A stretch of 64,000 bases of DNA, taken from Gulosibacter hominis. GTDB taxonomy: Bacteria; Actinomycetota; Actinomycetes; Actinomycetales; Microbacteriaceae. Made by a program: the position numbers and the translations under genes. Shown here piece by piece: positions 1 through 8,180 of this stretch. The DNA is taken from the NCBI RefSeq assembly GCF_904842695.1, contig NZ_CAJGWQ010000007.1:53833-117832 (forward strand), read 5' to 3'. The first letter of the stretch is position 1. Every line of letters begins with the position of its first letter. Below the pieces are notes generated by a model. That model was not told the DNA's origin, did no database searches, and was given only the letters and a program-made list of their open reading frames with translations.

Positions 1-627
1 GGCCAGCGGCCACAAGCACAGCAGCGCGTAGAGCGTGCTCAGGCAGGTGCCCCAGCGGCTGCGGGTGGCGAACACCGCGATGCTCAAAATCAGCACCATG
101 ATGGTGTTGAGCAGCCACTGCTGGCCCGCTTCAAGCCCGCGCATGAAATACCACAGGCCGGCGCCGAAGTCGGCCGAAGTCGAGAACGGAACCCCCGAAA
201 TCGACAGGTATGACATCACCGCCGCAAACATCGTCGCGAGTGTCCAGCCGGCCGCACCGCCCTGTGCGAGCTGCATCGCCCGCTCATGCTCGGGTTCGGA
301 TCGGCTGGCACAGTACATCGCCACCACCAAACCGCCGATGGTGAGCGAAGCGGTGAGGTTATAAAGCAGCCGCGCAAACGGCAGGCCCCAGCGAACCACC
401 GGGCCCGGATCGCCCACCTGAAGCGGGTCTGCGGCGCCGCCGATGAGCAGACCGATGACGGTGGCAAAAGCAGCCACCGCGACCAGCGCCGCCGGGCCCC
501 ATACGATGAGATCCCGGGTGAGCGGCGACCACCCTGCCTGGCTGACGCGATTCAGCGTCGCCTCATCGAGGCCCGATCCTTTGCGCTGAACGCGCGTGCG
601 CCCCAGGCGCTCATCCGCTACTGACAT
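1..627 (-). CDS. CopD/CtaG-type bifunctional membrane protein, N-terminal part
   Basis: The reading frame runs off the left edge of the window, so only the first 209 codons are present. It starts at ATG 627 on the minus strand (MSVADERLGR). After a cytoplasmic tail of about 40 residues it shows hydrophobic segments near residues 42-65, 85-105, 128-148 and 170-205. The pattern and the phrases FARLLYNLTASLTIGG and GAGLWYFMRGLEAG match the copper-resistance D domain that actinobacteria fuse to a CtaG (cytochrome c oxidase assembly) domain. The CtaG half would lie outside the window. The family is thought to act in copper handling for oxidase assembly in the membrane. A CopD-only protein is the alternative. 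Confidence 0.72.
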   Translation of the reverse strand, partial: MSVADERLGRTRVQRKGSGLDEATLNRVSQAGWSPLTRDLIVWGPAALVAVAAFATVIGLLIGGAADPLQVGDPGPVVRWGLPFARLLYNLTASLTIGGLVVAMYCASRSEPEHERAMQLAQGGAAGWTLATMFAAVMSYLSISGVPFSTSADFGAGLWYFMRGLEAGQQWLLNTIMVLILSIAVFATRSRWGTCLSTLYALLCLWPLA

Positions 628-674
628 GGTGCTACCAGCCTAGTCGCCCCGCGCATTCCCGGCAGGCGACCGTC

Positions 675-960
675 CACATGCGCTCATCGAGAGGTTGGCG
701 CGCATCCTTGGCGCTGGGCCATTCACATGCGCAGCCGCCGGCGCACCGCGCGTCGTCAACCGCCTCCCTGACGCCAGGCCGATCACATGCGAAGCGGCCG
801 ATAATCGACAGGTTGGCCGCGCATCCCTGACACACGCCCATTCACATTCGCAACCGCCCCCCTCAGCAACAAAACCACCCACGCATCCCTCGCACCAGCC
901 CGTTCACATTCGCAACCGCCCCCCTCACCAACAAAACGACCCACGCATCCCCGGCACCCG
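675..960. repeat. Imperfect ~60-bp direct repeat array upstream of HU
   Basis: A core TCACAT(G/T)CGC-(A/G)-rCCGCC recurs, with CACAT at 675, 724, 784, 843 and 905 (spacings 49, 60, 59 and 62). Each copy is followed about 35 bases later by a CGCATCCCTGGCAC-like block. The last two full units are nearly identical (CCCCCCTCA.CAACAAAAC). No convincing gene lies in the 628-1197 gap. From 961 to 1186 I see only the presumed promoter region of HU and no recognisable riboswitch. Confidence 0.6.
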
Positions 961-1197
961 ATTTCGATGCCGGAAGTGCCGCTATTTATGGCCGATTTCG
1001 ACGGTTTTCGGGCGATTTACCCGGGAGATTGCCGAAAATCGTGACGAAATTCATCCAAAACCCGCTAAAACACAGGCAACTCACCTGAACGGTGCTAGTT
1101 TGGCGACGTTGCGCTGCACAGATGAAGTGCCGGGCACGACCTAACCTAACCCGGATTGCGACCGCATCCGTGGACGCAGAATTCCCAGGAGGACCCC

Positions 1198-1491
1198 ATG
1201 GCAGAGAAGAAGCCAACCGTTAACAAGACCGACCTCGTCGCAGCGATCGCCGCTGAGACCGGCCAGAGCCAGGCCACCGTGAACGGTGTGCTCGACGCGC
1301 TTTTCCAGCAGTTCGCCAAGCACGCTGCTGAGGGCACCAAGGTCACCATCCCCGGCTGGCTTTCGGTTGAGCAGACCCAGCGTGCCGCTCGCGTGGGCCG
1401 CAACCCGCGCACCAAGGAAGAGATCCAGATCCCCGCTTCGAAGGGCGTCAAGATCTCGGCTGGTTCGAAGCTCAAGAACGCTGTGAAGTAG
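1198..1491 (+). CDS. hup: HU-family DNA-binding protein
   Basis: 97 residues, the normal length for HU. It begins MAEKKPTVNKTDLVAAIA and contains the helical dimer body (residues 9-47) and the beta-arm region with the family signature GWLSVEQTQRAARVGRNPRT (residues 53-72). It ends in IPASKGVKISAGSKLKNAV, typical of HU/IHF C-termini. The start is fixed by a perfect AGGAGG at 1187-1192, five bases before ATG 1198. HU binds and bends DNA without strong sequence preference and compacts the nucleoid. It lacks the long Lys/Ala-rich tail of mycobacterial HupB. It is a single gene followed by its own terminator. Confidence 0.95.
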   Translation: MAEKKPTVNKTDLVAAIAAETGQSQATVNGVLDALFQQFAKHAAEGTKVTIPGWLSVEQTQRAARVGRNPRTKEEIQIPASKGVKISAGSKLKNAVK

Positions 1492-1511
1492 TTTTTACTG
1501 CTAACCGCGTG

Positions 1512-1533
1512 GGCCGCTCCGTTTGGGGCGGCC
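1512..1533 (+). terminator. Rho-independent terminator of HU
   Basis: GGCCGCTCC (1512-1520), loop GTTT, GGGGCGGCC (1525-1533): a nine-pair stem with one G.T pair, 20 bases after the HU stop. The T run after it is short and interrupted (TTCGCCGTTTT). Confidence 0.75.
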
Positions 1534-1618
1534 TTCGCCGTTTTCCGGGCGCGCGTGCGCTTGAGCTTCGAGTGCGCGATCCGCCGCCGCTGCGGTGCGC
1601 TCACGCCGCTCTTACCAC

Positions 1619-1668
1619 TCTCCCCGCTATCACGGCGCCACGCCCTCCCCGCTATCACGGCGCCACGC
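1619..1668. repeat. 25-bp tandem repeat, two units
   Basis: YCTCCCCGCTATCACGGCGCCACGC occurs at 1619-1643 and 1644-1668 with one difference. It sits in the 1534-2374 gap, which holds no believable gene. Long frames there on both strands are by-products of high GC and change composition over the repeats. Confidence 0.75.
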
Positions 1669-1677
1669 CCTCCCTCA

Positions 1678-1741
1678 TTTGTGCGGGTTCGCGTCATTTG
1701 TATGTGGCAGAACACACACACTTGACGCGGAGACACACAAA
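1678..1741 (+). repeat. 64-bp palindromic element, family A, copy 1
   Basis: The ends TTTGTGCGGGTTCGCGTC and GACGCGGAGACACACAAA form imperfect inverted repeats around a 28-base centre carrying TTTGTATGTGGCAGAACAC. The same 64-bp unit occurs at 2065-2128 in this orientation, and at 9301-9364 and 9499-9562 inverted. Confidence 0.85.
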
Positions 1742-1814
1742 TCCAGCAGAAACGACAGGCGAAGTGGGCGCGGCGGCGCAGCGGCCACCGCAATCGGGGT
1801 ACTCATCAGCGCAC

Positions 1815-1878
1815 CGCTCGCGTACACCGCAAACACCGGAAGCCACCGCTATAGCGGTGTACCCCAGCGTTTTCGGTG
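1815..1878. repeat. 64-bp palindromic element, family B, copy 1
   Basis: The unit starts CGCTCGCGTACACCGC, contains the perfect 16-bp palindrome CACCGCTATAGCGGTG (1844-1859) and ends AGCGTTTTCGGTG. The copy at 2213-2276 is almost identical. ACACCG near the left and CGGTG at the right allow an outer stem around the central palindrome. Confidence 0.8.
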
Positions 1879-2064
1879 GCTTTCACGGCGCACCACGGGT
1901 GCGCAGACGCGGGCGGGACGCGACGCGGCGGCGCAGCGCGGCGGCGCGCAGCGTGGCGCGGCAGTGAGCACAGCGCGATGCCGCACACCAGCAGCATCGC
2001 CACTCACAAGTCTCGCCACTCCCACCGCTCTGACTGCTCTGTCAGCTGACCACTCTCTCCGCCG

Positions 2065-2128
2065 TCTGTGTGGGTTCGCGTCATTTGTACGTGGCAGAGC
2101 ACACACACTTGACGCGGAGACACACAGA
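2065..2128 (+). repeat. 64-bp palindromic element, family A, copy 2
   Basis: Same length and orientation as the copy at 1678-1741. The arms TCTGTGTGGGTTCGCGTC and GACGCGGAGACACACAGA pair with three mismatches. The outermost base pairs covary with copy 1 (TTT/AAA becomes TCT/AGA), which suggests the structure is maintained. Confidence 0.85.
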
Positions 2129-2212
2129 TCCCGCAGAAACGGCGGGCGAAGCCCGGCGCAGCCCGGTGGGCGCGGCGGCACAGCACGGGGGCGTGACGTG
2201 CACCCCGCGCAT

Positions 2213-2276
2213 CGCTCGCGTACACCGCAAACACCGGAAGCCACCGCTATAGCGGTGTACCCGAGCGTTTTCGGTG
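2213..2276. repeat. 64-bp palindromic element, family B, copy 2
   Basis: Nearly identical to 1815-1878, 398 bases away, with the same 16-bp palindrome at 2242-2257. Copies A1-B1 and A2-B2 have the same order and similar spacing, so the A-B block looks duplicated. Confidence 0.8.
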
Positions 2277-2317
2277 TACCTGGGCGGGCGGCGCGGCGCG
2301 GCGCAGCGGAAACGCGA

Positions 2318-2352
2318 CGAGCCGCATCCCCAAGAGAAAAGGATGCGGCTCG
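2318..2352 (-). terminator. Terminator of the rpmB-rpmG-rpsN operon
   Basis: CGAGCCGCATCC (2318-2329), an 11-base loop, and GGATGCGGCTCG (2341-2352) form a perfect 12-pair stem just after the rpsN stop on the minus strand. There is no long T run beyond it. Confidence 0.8.
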
Positions 2353-2374
2353 TGCGTGAGTTAAAAAGCGGTGC

Positions 2375-2680
2375 TTACCAGCTCGACTTGCGGATGCCGG
2401 GCAGCTCGCCACGGTGCGCCATCTCGCGGAAACGGACACGCGAGATGCCGTACTCCGAGAGCACACCGCGGGGACGACCGTCGATGGCGTCGCGGCTGCG
2501 CACGCGCACCGGCGAAGCGTCGCGGGGCAGCTTCTGCAGTGCCACGCGGGCCTCCTCGCGCGACTCGTCGGTGCCGTTCGGGTCGATGAGCTGCTTCTTC
2601 AGCTGCGCGCGACGCTCGGCGTAGCGGGCAACGATTTCTTTGCGCTGCTCGTTCTTTGCAATCTTGCTCTTCTTCGCCAT
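2375..2680 (-). CDS. rpsN: 30S ribosomal protein S14, zinc-independent form
   Basis: 101 residues, the length of the long S14 type. It contains [14 protein letters not shown], then [20 protein letters not shown], and ends GIRKSSW, all classic S14 sequence. There is no cysteine in the protein, so the CxxC-CxxC zinc ribbon of the short S14 type is absent. S14 binds 16S rRNA in the head of the small subunit. It is the last gene of the rpmB-rpmG-rpsN operon, three bases after rpmG. In mycobacteria and streptomycetes such C-minus paralogs are often Zur-repressed, but I see no Zur box ahead of this operon. Confidence 0.96.
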   Translation of the reverse strand: MAKKSKIAKNEQRKEIVARYAERRAQLKKQLIDPNGTDESREEARVALQKLPRDASPVRVRSRDAIDGRPRGVLSEYGISRVRFREMAHRGELPGIRKSSW

Positions 2681-2683
2681 GAT

Positions 2684-2854
2684 CTATCGCTCCTCGCGGA
2701 ATTCAACGTGCTTGCGGATCACCGGGTCGTACTTCTTCAGCACGAGGCGGTCGGGGGTGTTCCGACGGTTCTTCTTCGTGACGTAGGTGTAGCCGGTACC
2801 CGCGGTCGAGCGGAGCTTGATGATGGGACGGACGTCCTGTGACTTCTTCGCCAT
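2684..2854 (-). CDS. rpmG: 50S ribosomal protein L33, cysteine-free
   Basis: 56 residues, from [18 protein letters not shown] to HVEFREER. The core [19 protein letters not shown] and KYDPVIRKH are the L33 signature. No cysteine is present, so this is the form without a zinc ribbon. The ATG overlaps the rpmB stop by one base (TAATG), which points to coupled translation. L33 is a small protein of the large subunit near the E site. Confidence 0.95.
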   Translation of the reverse strand: MAKKSQDVRPIIKLRSTAGTGYTYVTKKNRRNTPDRLVLKKYDPVIRKHVEFREER

Positions 2855-3090
2855 TAGAGCTTCACACCCTTCTTGATCAGGTCGGCAACCACCGCGTCGA
2901 TGCCGCGGGCGTCGATGACCTTGATGCCACGGGCCGAGAGCGTGAGGGTCACCTTACGCTTCAGCGACGGCACGTAGTACGTCTTCTTCTGGATATTCGG
3001 GTCGAACCGACGCTTGGTGCGACGGTGCGAGTGGGATACGTTGTGACCGAAACCGGGGGTGGTTCCCGTCACCATGCACACTGCTGCCAT
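2854..3090 (-). CDS. rpmB: 50S ribosomal protein L28, C-minus form
   Basis: 78 residues, starting [20 protein letters not shown], followed by the basic [20 protein letters not shown] and an L28 C-terminal domain ending IKKGVKL. It has a single Cys5 and no CxxC pairs, so no zinc site. The ATG at 3090 is preceded by GGAGAAACC (Shine-Dalgarno GGAG). First gene of the three-gene ribosomal operon. A short hairpin (GCGACGC/GCGTCGC, 3109-3128) lies in its leader. Confidence 0.95.
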   Translation of the reverse strand: MAAVCMVTGTTPGFGHNVSHSHRRTKRRFDPNIQKKTYYVPSLKRKVTLTLSARGIKVIDARGIDAVVADLIKKGVKL

Positions 3091-3374
3091 GGTTTCTCCT
3101 TCAGTACCGCGACGCCGGGAAGCGTCGCCCAAGATCTCTTGTCTGCAGCAAGCGCCGCCAGTCGGCAACTCGCCACGGTCTCACCCGAGGGGAACCCAAG
3201 TGAGCCAGCTGACAACTATACCCGAGCGCGCGCATCCACACAATGACGAATCCGACCCAAAACAAGCCCCCCCAAACCGGCAGCCGCGCCCGGAAGCCAA
3301 CGCATCCGCTGCGAGCATCCAAACCCCAGCAATAGCCCAGCAAGCAGGCAACCGCGCCGTTTAGCATCTTGCCC

Positions 3375-4772
3375 GTGAATATCAGCTGCTTTGAGCTGTT
3401 TCAGATCGGTCTGGGACCTTCAAGCTCACACACTGTCGGCCCAATGCGGGCCGCGCGCGCATTTGTGCAAACCCTGGTCAACGACGACCGGTTCGCCAGC
3501 CTCGCCACAATCCGCATCGACCTGTTCGGTTCGCTCGCAGCCACGGGCAAGGGTCACGGCACCCTCGAGGCGGTGCTGCTGGGACTGGAAGGATACGACC
3601 CCTCCGCAACACTCCCCGACCAGGCTGATGCGGCTCGCGAGCGCCAGCACAGCACCGGCATCGTGCGCGTTGCCGAACAGCTCGGGCAAATATCGGTGCC
3701 CATCAAACTTGGCGTCGACGATATTGTGCTGCGTCCGCTCACCATCCTGCCCCGGCACACCAATGGGATGCGGTTAGCTGCGGTGGGTGCCGACGGCACC
3801 GAACTGCTCACGCAGACCTGGTACTCGATCGGCGGCGGTGCGGTCGAACTCGAGGGCCAGGATGCCGCAGCTGACGCTGCCGTCGCCGTCCCGCATCCGT
3901 TCACTTCTGGCGCGGAGCTGCTGCAAGCCTGTGATGAAACAGGCATGTCGGTTGCCGAGCTGATGCTGGCGAACGAGTGCGCATCCCGACCCGAATCCGA
4001 GGTGCGGGCGCGCCTGAGCGAGCTGTGGGAGGTGATGGAGGCGTGCAAAGACTCGGCGATCCGCCGCAGCGGAGCGCTTCCGGGTGGCCTGCAGGTGCGT
4101 CGCCGCTCACCGGCATGGCACACGCGCCTGCGCCAGCTTGATCCCCACCGCGAAGAACGGTTCTGGCAGGAGTGGACGAATCTCGTGGCACTCGCAGTCA
4201 ATGAAGAAAACGCTTCGGGCGGGCGCATCGTGACCGCCCCAACCAACGGCGCCGCCGGAATTATTCCGGCCGTACTGTTCTATGCCACCCACTATTTGCC
4301 CGGTGCAAAACATTGGGATGCGACCGAAAAGCAGGCCGTGATCGCCGACTTTTTGCTCGCGGCGGCCGCAATCGGTGGGCTCATTAAACGCCACGCATCC
4401 ATTTCGGGTGCCGAAGTCGGCTGCCAGGGCGAGGTGGGATCGGCCTCGGCCATGGCCGCCGCCGGTCTCGCGCAGGTGCTCGGCGGCACTCCCCCGCAGG
4501 TTGAAAACGCTGCCGAAATCGCAATGGAGCACCACCTCGGGCTCACCTGCGACCCGATTGCCGGGCTCGTGCAAATTCCCTGTATTGAACGCAATGCGAT
4601 TGCGGCATCCACCGCGGTGAATGCGGCAAAAATGGCGATGATGGGTGATGGCTCACACTTTGTGTCACTGGATGATGTGATCGTCACGATGCGCGAAACT
4701 GGCCGCGATATGAGTGCAAAATACAAGGAGACCGCGCTCGGCGGGCTCGCGGTTAACGTCGTCGAATGCTAG
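3375..4772 (+). CDS. sdaA: L-serine ammonia-lyase, iron-sulfur type
   Basis: 465 residues, the single-chain form that joins the beta domain (about 1-150) and the catalytic alpha domain. It starts with the family hallmark FELFQIGLGPSSSHTVGPM. Conserved cysteines lie in GAEVGCQGEVGSASAMAAAG, in GLTCDPIAGLVQIPC, and as the last residue (VVEC). The last is the C-terminal Cys that occupies the cluster site in family structures. It converts L-serine to pyruvate and ammonia in the cytoplasm using a [4Fe-4S] cluster. GTG 3375 is preferred to TTG 3369 because the protein then begins MNISCFELF and because TAGCAT (3362-3367) fits a -10 box for a leaderless mRNA. Confidence 0.93.
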   Translation: MNISCFELFQIGLGPSSSHTVGPMRAARAFVQTLVNDDRFASLATIRIDLFGSLAATGKGHGTLEAVLLGLEGYDPSATLPDQADAARERQHSTGIVRVAEQLGQISVPIKLGVDDIVLRPLTILPRHTNGMRLAAVGADGTELLTQTWYSIGGGAVELEGQDAAADAAVAVPHPFTSGAELLQACDETGMSVAELMLANECASRPESEVRARLSELWEVMEACKDSAIRRSGALPGGLQVRRRSPAWHTRLRQLDPHREERFWQEWTNLVALAVNEENASGGRIVTAPTNGAAGIIPAVLFYATHYLPGAKHWDATEKQAVIADFLLAAAAIGGLIKRHASISGAEVGCQGEVGSASAMAAAGLAQVLGGTPPQVENAAEIAMEHHLGLTCDPIAGLVQIPCIERNAIAASTAVNAAKMAMMGDGSHFVSLDDVIVTMRETGRDMSAKYKETALGGLAVNVVEC

Positions 4773-4799
4773 TTCGCGGCGCGGCCGACGCGCGGCCGA

Positions 4800-6599
4800 C
4801 TACCGCACCGTGCGCCGGCTGTCGTCAACACGCCTGGTGAGACCTCGACGGTCGAGCAGCTCGAGAAGTGGCACCGCCACGCGCCGGCTGGTGTCGAGCC
4901 GCTGCCGCGCCTCGCTGACGGTGAACGGCTGCGGCAGTTCGCGCAGTATTGCTGCCGCCCGCGCCGGCGCATCCGGTAGCAGCACGATCCCCTCGGCGAT
5001 GCGCAGCAAACGTCCCGCACGCTCAGCCGCCGCGAGTTCTCGACGTCCAAGTTTGAGCGCTGCGAGAGTGTCGGCATCCGGTGCCACAAACGGTGCCGTG
5101 CGCAGCTGGGTTTCAAGTTTTGCCACCGCCGCCTCGATGGGTCCGAGTGTGGCGGCGCGCTGTGCGGCGCAGATCCTTCCGTCACGCACCTCGAGTTTTG
5201 CCAGCCGTACCACCGCGCCCAGCAGTTCCGCATCCGGAACCGCCAGCGCATCCACCGCCGCATCCCGGGTTATACCCACGCTGAGCGGGTCGGCCGCCGC
5301 GTCATCGGCAACGAGCTTTCGCAGCTTCCGCGCCCAGCTCAGCAGCGCATCCTTGGTGGCAAGCCACGCACCAATGCGCACGAGCTCATTGGGCAGTTCA
5401 TCTGGCACCTCGATGCCAAACTGTCCGACCGTCGCCGCCGGCATCGCACCGCGACGCGCCACCTCGTGCACGATCGACCCGGTGTCGGCCATACCCGCAA
5501 GTTCGACCTCGCGGCGACGGCCGGCACCGCGCCGACGCAGCTGCGGCGGGTCAACATCCAGCACAAGCGCGCCGCCAATTCCCACGGCCGCGCCCGGTGC
5601 GCGCAGCACGAGCCGGTCACCAATCTGCAACGGCAATTCGACAGCAAAATGTAGCCGCGCATGTTCGGCACCGAACTCACGCACGGTCGCCGCAATCGCC
5701 GCGGTGCCGAGGTGGGCGATCACCTCGCGCGGGAGTTCATCGAACGCTGGCCCACTGACGCGTCGCACATCCACCGAGTCGCTCGCCCACCAGCGCTGCG
5801 GGGTGACGAGCGCCTGCCCGCGGGCCGCCACCCCGGAAGGGACTCCCCGGAGGTTCACTGCCACTCGGCTGACCCCGGTAACTCGAGTCTCGTCGTGTTT
5901 GCCGCGCTGCAGGCCGCGCACCTGCACCGCCACCGGGTCGGCGTCCCCGCGCCACAGCTCAAGCTGTTGATCAATTTCGAGGGCGCCCTCCGCGAGCGTG
6001 CCGGTGACCACGGTGCCCGCCCCAGAAATAGTAAATGCCCGGTCAAGCCACATTCTTATCGGGGCGGATGCATCCGGTTCAGGTAGTTGCGCCAGTGTCG
6101 CATCGAGTGCCTCGCGCAGCTCGTGTAGCCCGCTGCCATCCAGCGCGCACACCGGCACGATCGGCGCATCCGCGAGCGCGGTTGCCGCAAGCTGTTGCCG
6201 CACCTGCGCGGTGGTGGTGTCGAGCTGTGTGTCGTCGGCAAGGTCGGTGCGGGTGAGTGCCACCACGCCGTGCCGGATGCCGAGCGCCACCGCCGCGGCC
6301 AGGTGGTCGGTCGACTGTGGCTGCCACCCCTGGTCGGCGGCGACCACGAAAAGCACGACCGGTGCGGGGCCGAGCCCGGCGAGCATATTGCCGATAAATC
6401 GCTCGTGACCGGGCACATCCACGAATGCCACCGAGCGGCCCGAGTCGAGCTCAAACCAGGCAAAACCGAGGTCGATTGTGAGTCCGCGGCGGCGTTCTTC
6501 GGCCAGCCGGTCGGGTTCGATGCCGGTGAGTGCCCTCACCAGGGTCGATTTGCCGTGGTCAACATGCCCGCTGGTGGCGACCACAAAACGCCCGGTCAC
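4800..6599 (-). CDS. selB: Selenocysteine-specific elongation factor SelB
   Basis: 599 residues, the usual size. The N-terminal GTPase has GHVDHGKSTL (G1, residues 11-20), DVPGHERF (G3, about 61-68) and ALTRTD as the NKxD equivalent. Two beta-barrel domains follow, and the C-terminal half is made of winged-helix repeats ending FTVSEARQRLDTSRRVAVPLLE. SelB carries Sec-tRNA to UGA codons and binds the SECIS hairpin through its C-terminal domain. It overlaps selA by four bases (ATGA), so the two are co-translated. The client is the fdhA gene about 8 kb away. Confidence 0.95.
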   Translation of the reverse strand: MTGRFVVATSGHVDHGKSTLVRALTGIEPDRLAEERRRGLTIDLGFAWFELDSGRSVAFVDVPGHERFIGNMLAGLGPAPVVLFVVAADQGWQPQSTDHLAAAVALGIRHGVVALTRTDLADDTQLDTTTAQVRQQLAATALADAPIVPVCALDGSGLHELREALDATLAQLPEPDASAPIRMWLDRAFTISGAGTVVTGTLAEGALEIDQQLELWRGDADPVAVQVRGLQRGKHDETRVTGVSRVAVNLRGVPSGVAARGQALVTPQRWWASDSVDVRRVSGPAFDELPREVIAHLGTAAIAATVREFGAEHARLHFAVELPLQIGDRLVLRAPGAAVGIGGALVLDVDPPQLRRRGAGRRREVELAGMADTGSIVHEVARRGAMPAATVGQFGIEVPDELPNELVRIGAWLATKDALLSWARKLRKLVADDAAADPLSVGITRDAAVDALAVPDAELLGAVVRLAKLEVRDGRICAAQRAATLGPIEAAVAKLETQLRTAPFVAPDADTLAALKLGRRELAAAERAGRLLRIAEGIVLLPDAPARAAAILRELPQPFTVSEARQRLDTSRRVAVPLLELLDRRGLTRRVDDSRRTVR

Positions 6600-7954
6600 C
6601 GCAGTGCTCGCAGTGCGCCGATAATCGCGTCGGCCAGCTCGGCGTCACGGTCGACGGGGATGCACCGCAGGTCAATTAGGCAGGCACCATCGTGACTGCG
6701 CGGCAGCACCGCCGGGGTTCCGGTGCGCAGCAGTGTGGCGGCGGCCTCGGGAAGCGCGAGCGCCCATCCGGGAAGCGGCACCCCAACCCCGCCACCGCCG
6801 CCAACGCGACCGTCGTGCGGGACGATGGCGATTTCGGTATCGGTTGCGGCTGTCACGCGGCTGGCGAGCTGCTCGGTGCGCTGCCGCAGCCCGTCTGCAT
6901 CCGCGCCCAGTGCCTCGCGCACCGGTGAGGTTCCGGCAGCGACGGTTGCTTCAACGGCCGCCAGTGTGAGTTTGTCGGCGCGCACCGCGCGAGCGATCGG
7001 ATGCCGGCCAATGCGGCCAATGAGTTCACGCTTGCCAAGAATGATCCCGGCCTGCGGTCCGCCGAGCAGCTTGTCACCGCTCGCGATCACCAAATCGGCA
7101 CCGTCGCCCAGTGCGGTTGTGGCATCGGGTTCGTTGGGTAGCCGCGGCTCGGGCGCCAACAACCCAGAACCAATATCAGCGATCAGCGGCACGCCCCGTT
7201 CGCGGCACAGTTCGGCAAGGGTCGAGGTTTCAACCGAACTGGTGAACCCGGCAACGTAATAGTTGCTCGGATGAATTTTCAGCACGCATCCGGTTTCAGT
7301 AGTGACAGCCTCGTCATAGTCGGCCAGATGGGTGCGGTTGGTGGTGCCAATTTCACGGATGCGCGCGCCGGTTGCGGCGATCAGGTCGCTGATGCGGAAT
7401 CCGGCTCCGATCTCGATAAATTCGCCGCGGCTGAGCACGATTTCTTTTCCACCGACACCTTTTTCGTCGGTGGCGGCGGTGCCCGCGAGCGCGGTGGTGG
7501 CGAGCATCAGCGCGGCGGCGGCGTTGTTGACGATGAGCGCATCCTCGGCTGCGGGGCAGGCGGCAAGGAGCGCCGCCCGCGCGCCCACGCCGCGCCGCGA
7601 GCGGGTGCCGGTGGCGAGGTCGAGTTCAAGATCGCAGTATCCGGCGGCTTCAACAATGGCGGTGGTGGCGGCGACCGAAAGCGGTGCGCGGCCGATGTTT
7701 GTGTGCACGATCACCCCGGTGGTGTTGAGCACCGGCCGCAGCGAGGCCGGGCGCGTGGAGGCGATCGATGCAACGACCTCTTCCGCAACCTGCTCGGGCG
7801 TAATCTCACCGCGACGGGCGCGCTGCTGGGTGGCGTGAATCACCCCGCGCAGCACCTGTTCGCCCAGGCCGGCTGCGGCGGCACGCACCTCGGGCAGCGC
7901 GAGCAGCGTGTCGGTGCGCGGGATGCGGCGGCGCGGGTCGTCGGGGGATGTCAT
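6596..7954 (-). CDS. selA: L-seryl-tRNA(Sec) selenium transferase
   Basis: 452 residues, a fold-type I PLP enzyme. The PLP lysine is in SGDKLLGGPQAGI. RPVLNTTGVIVHTNIGRAPL is a family signature near residue 75. SelA converts seryl-tRNA(Sec) to selenocysteinyl-tRNA(Sec) with selenophosphate made by SelD. It lies directly downstream of the tRNA-Sec gene on the same strand (64 bases) and overlaps selB, so selC-selA-selB form one transcription unit. Confidence 0.95.
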   Translation of the reverse strand: MTSPDDPRRRIPRTDTLLALPEVRAAAAGLGEQVLRGVIHATQQRARRGEITPEQVAEEVVASIASTRPASLRPVLNTTGVIVHTNIGRAPLSVAATTAIVEAAGYCDLELDLATGTRSRRGVGARAALLAACPAAEDALIVNNAAAALMLATTALAGTAATDEKGVGGKEIVLSRGEFIEIGAGFRISDLIAATGARIREIGTTNRTHLADYDEAVTTETGCVLKIHPSNYYVAGFTSSVETSTLAELCRERGVPLIADIGSGLLAPEPRLPNEPDATTALGDGADLVIASGDKLLGGPQAGIILGKRELIGRIGRHPIARAVRADKLTLAAVEATVAAGTSPVREALGADADGLRQRTEQLASRVTAATDTEIAIVPHDGRVGGGGGVGVPLPGWALALPEAAATLLRTGTPAVLPRSHDGACLIDLRCIPVDRDAELADAIIGALRALR

Positions 7955-8018
7955 GTCACCTGCTTTGTTGCTGCCGGGGCGGCTTTCGGGCGAGTTGTGA
8001 TGCGCGGCGGCATCACAG

Positions 8019-8114
8019 TGGCGGAAGCGGACGGGAATCGAACCCGCCAGACCGAGCTACTCGGCCTCACCGATTTTGAAGACCGGGGGGCCCACCAGGG
8101 CACCAGACGCCTCC
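8019..8114 (-). tRNA. selC: tRNA-Sec (UCA), selenocysteine tRNA
   Basis: Read on the minus strand it begins GGAGGCGTCTGG and ends CGCTTCCGCCA: an acceptor stem of seven clear pairs plus a T/C eighth position, discriminator G, and an encoded CCA. The anticodon stem CCGGT/ATCGG encloses the loop CTTCAAA, with anticodon TCA. A long variable arm (GAGGCCGAGTAGCTCGGTC) and a GTTCGATT T loop follow. The length of 96 with CCA is typical of bacterial selC and longer than normal tRNAs. It sits between selA and selD. Confidence 0.93.
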
Positions 8115-8180
8115 AGTGAGCGACAACTTACCAGCAAAGAACTTTCACGACGCGGTTGCGGCTGTGGGTAGGCTGGCCGC

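Noticed and set aside
1509..2466. Long open frames on both strands over the repeat region after HU
   Set aside because: They overlap palindromic repeats, have Arg/Ala/Thr-biased composition expected from GC-rich noncoding DNA, and have no ribosome site or recognisable domain.
3109..3128. Hairpin in the rpmB leader as a riboswitch or Zur site
   Set aside because: Only a seven-pair stem, with no match to a known riboswitch or to the Zur box found near znuA.
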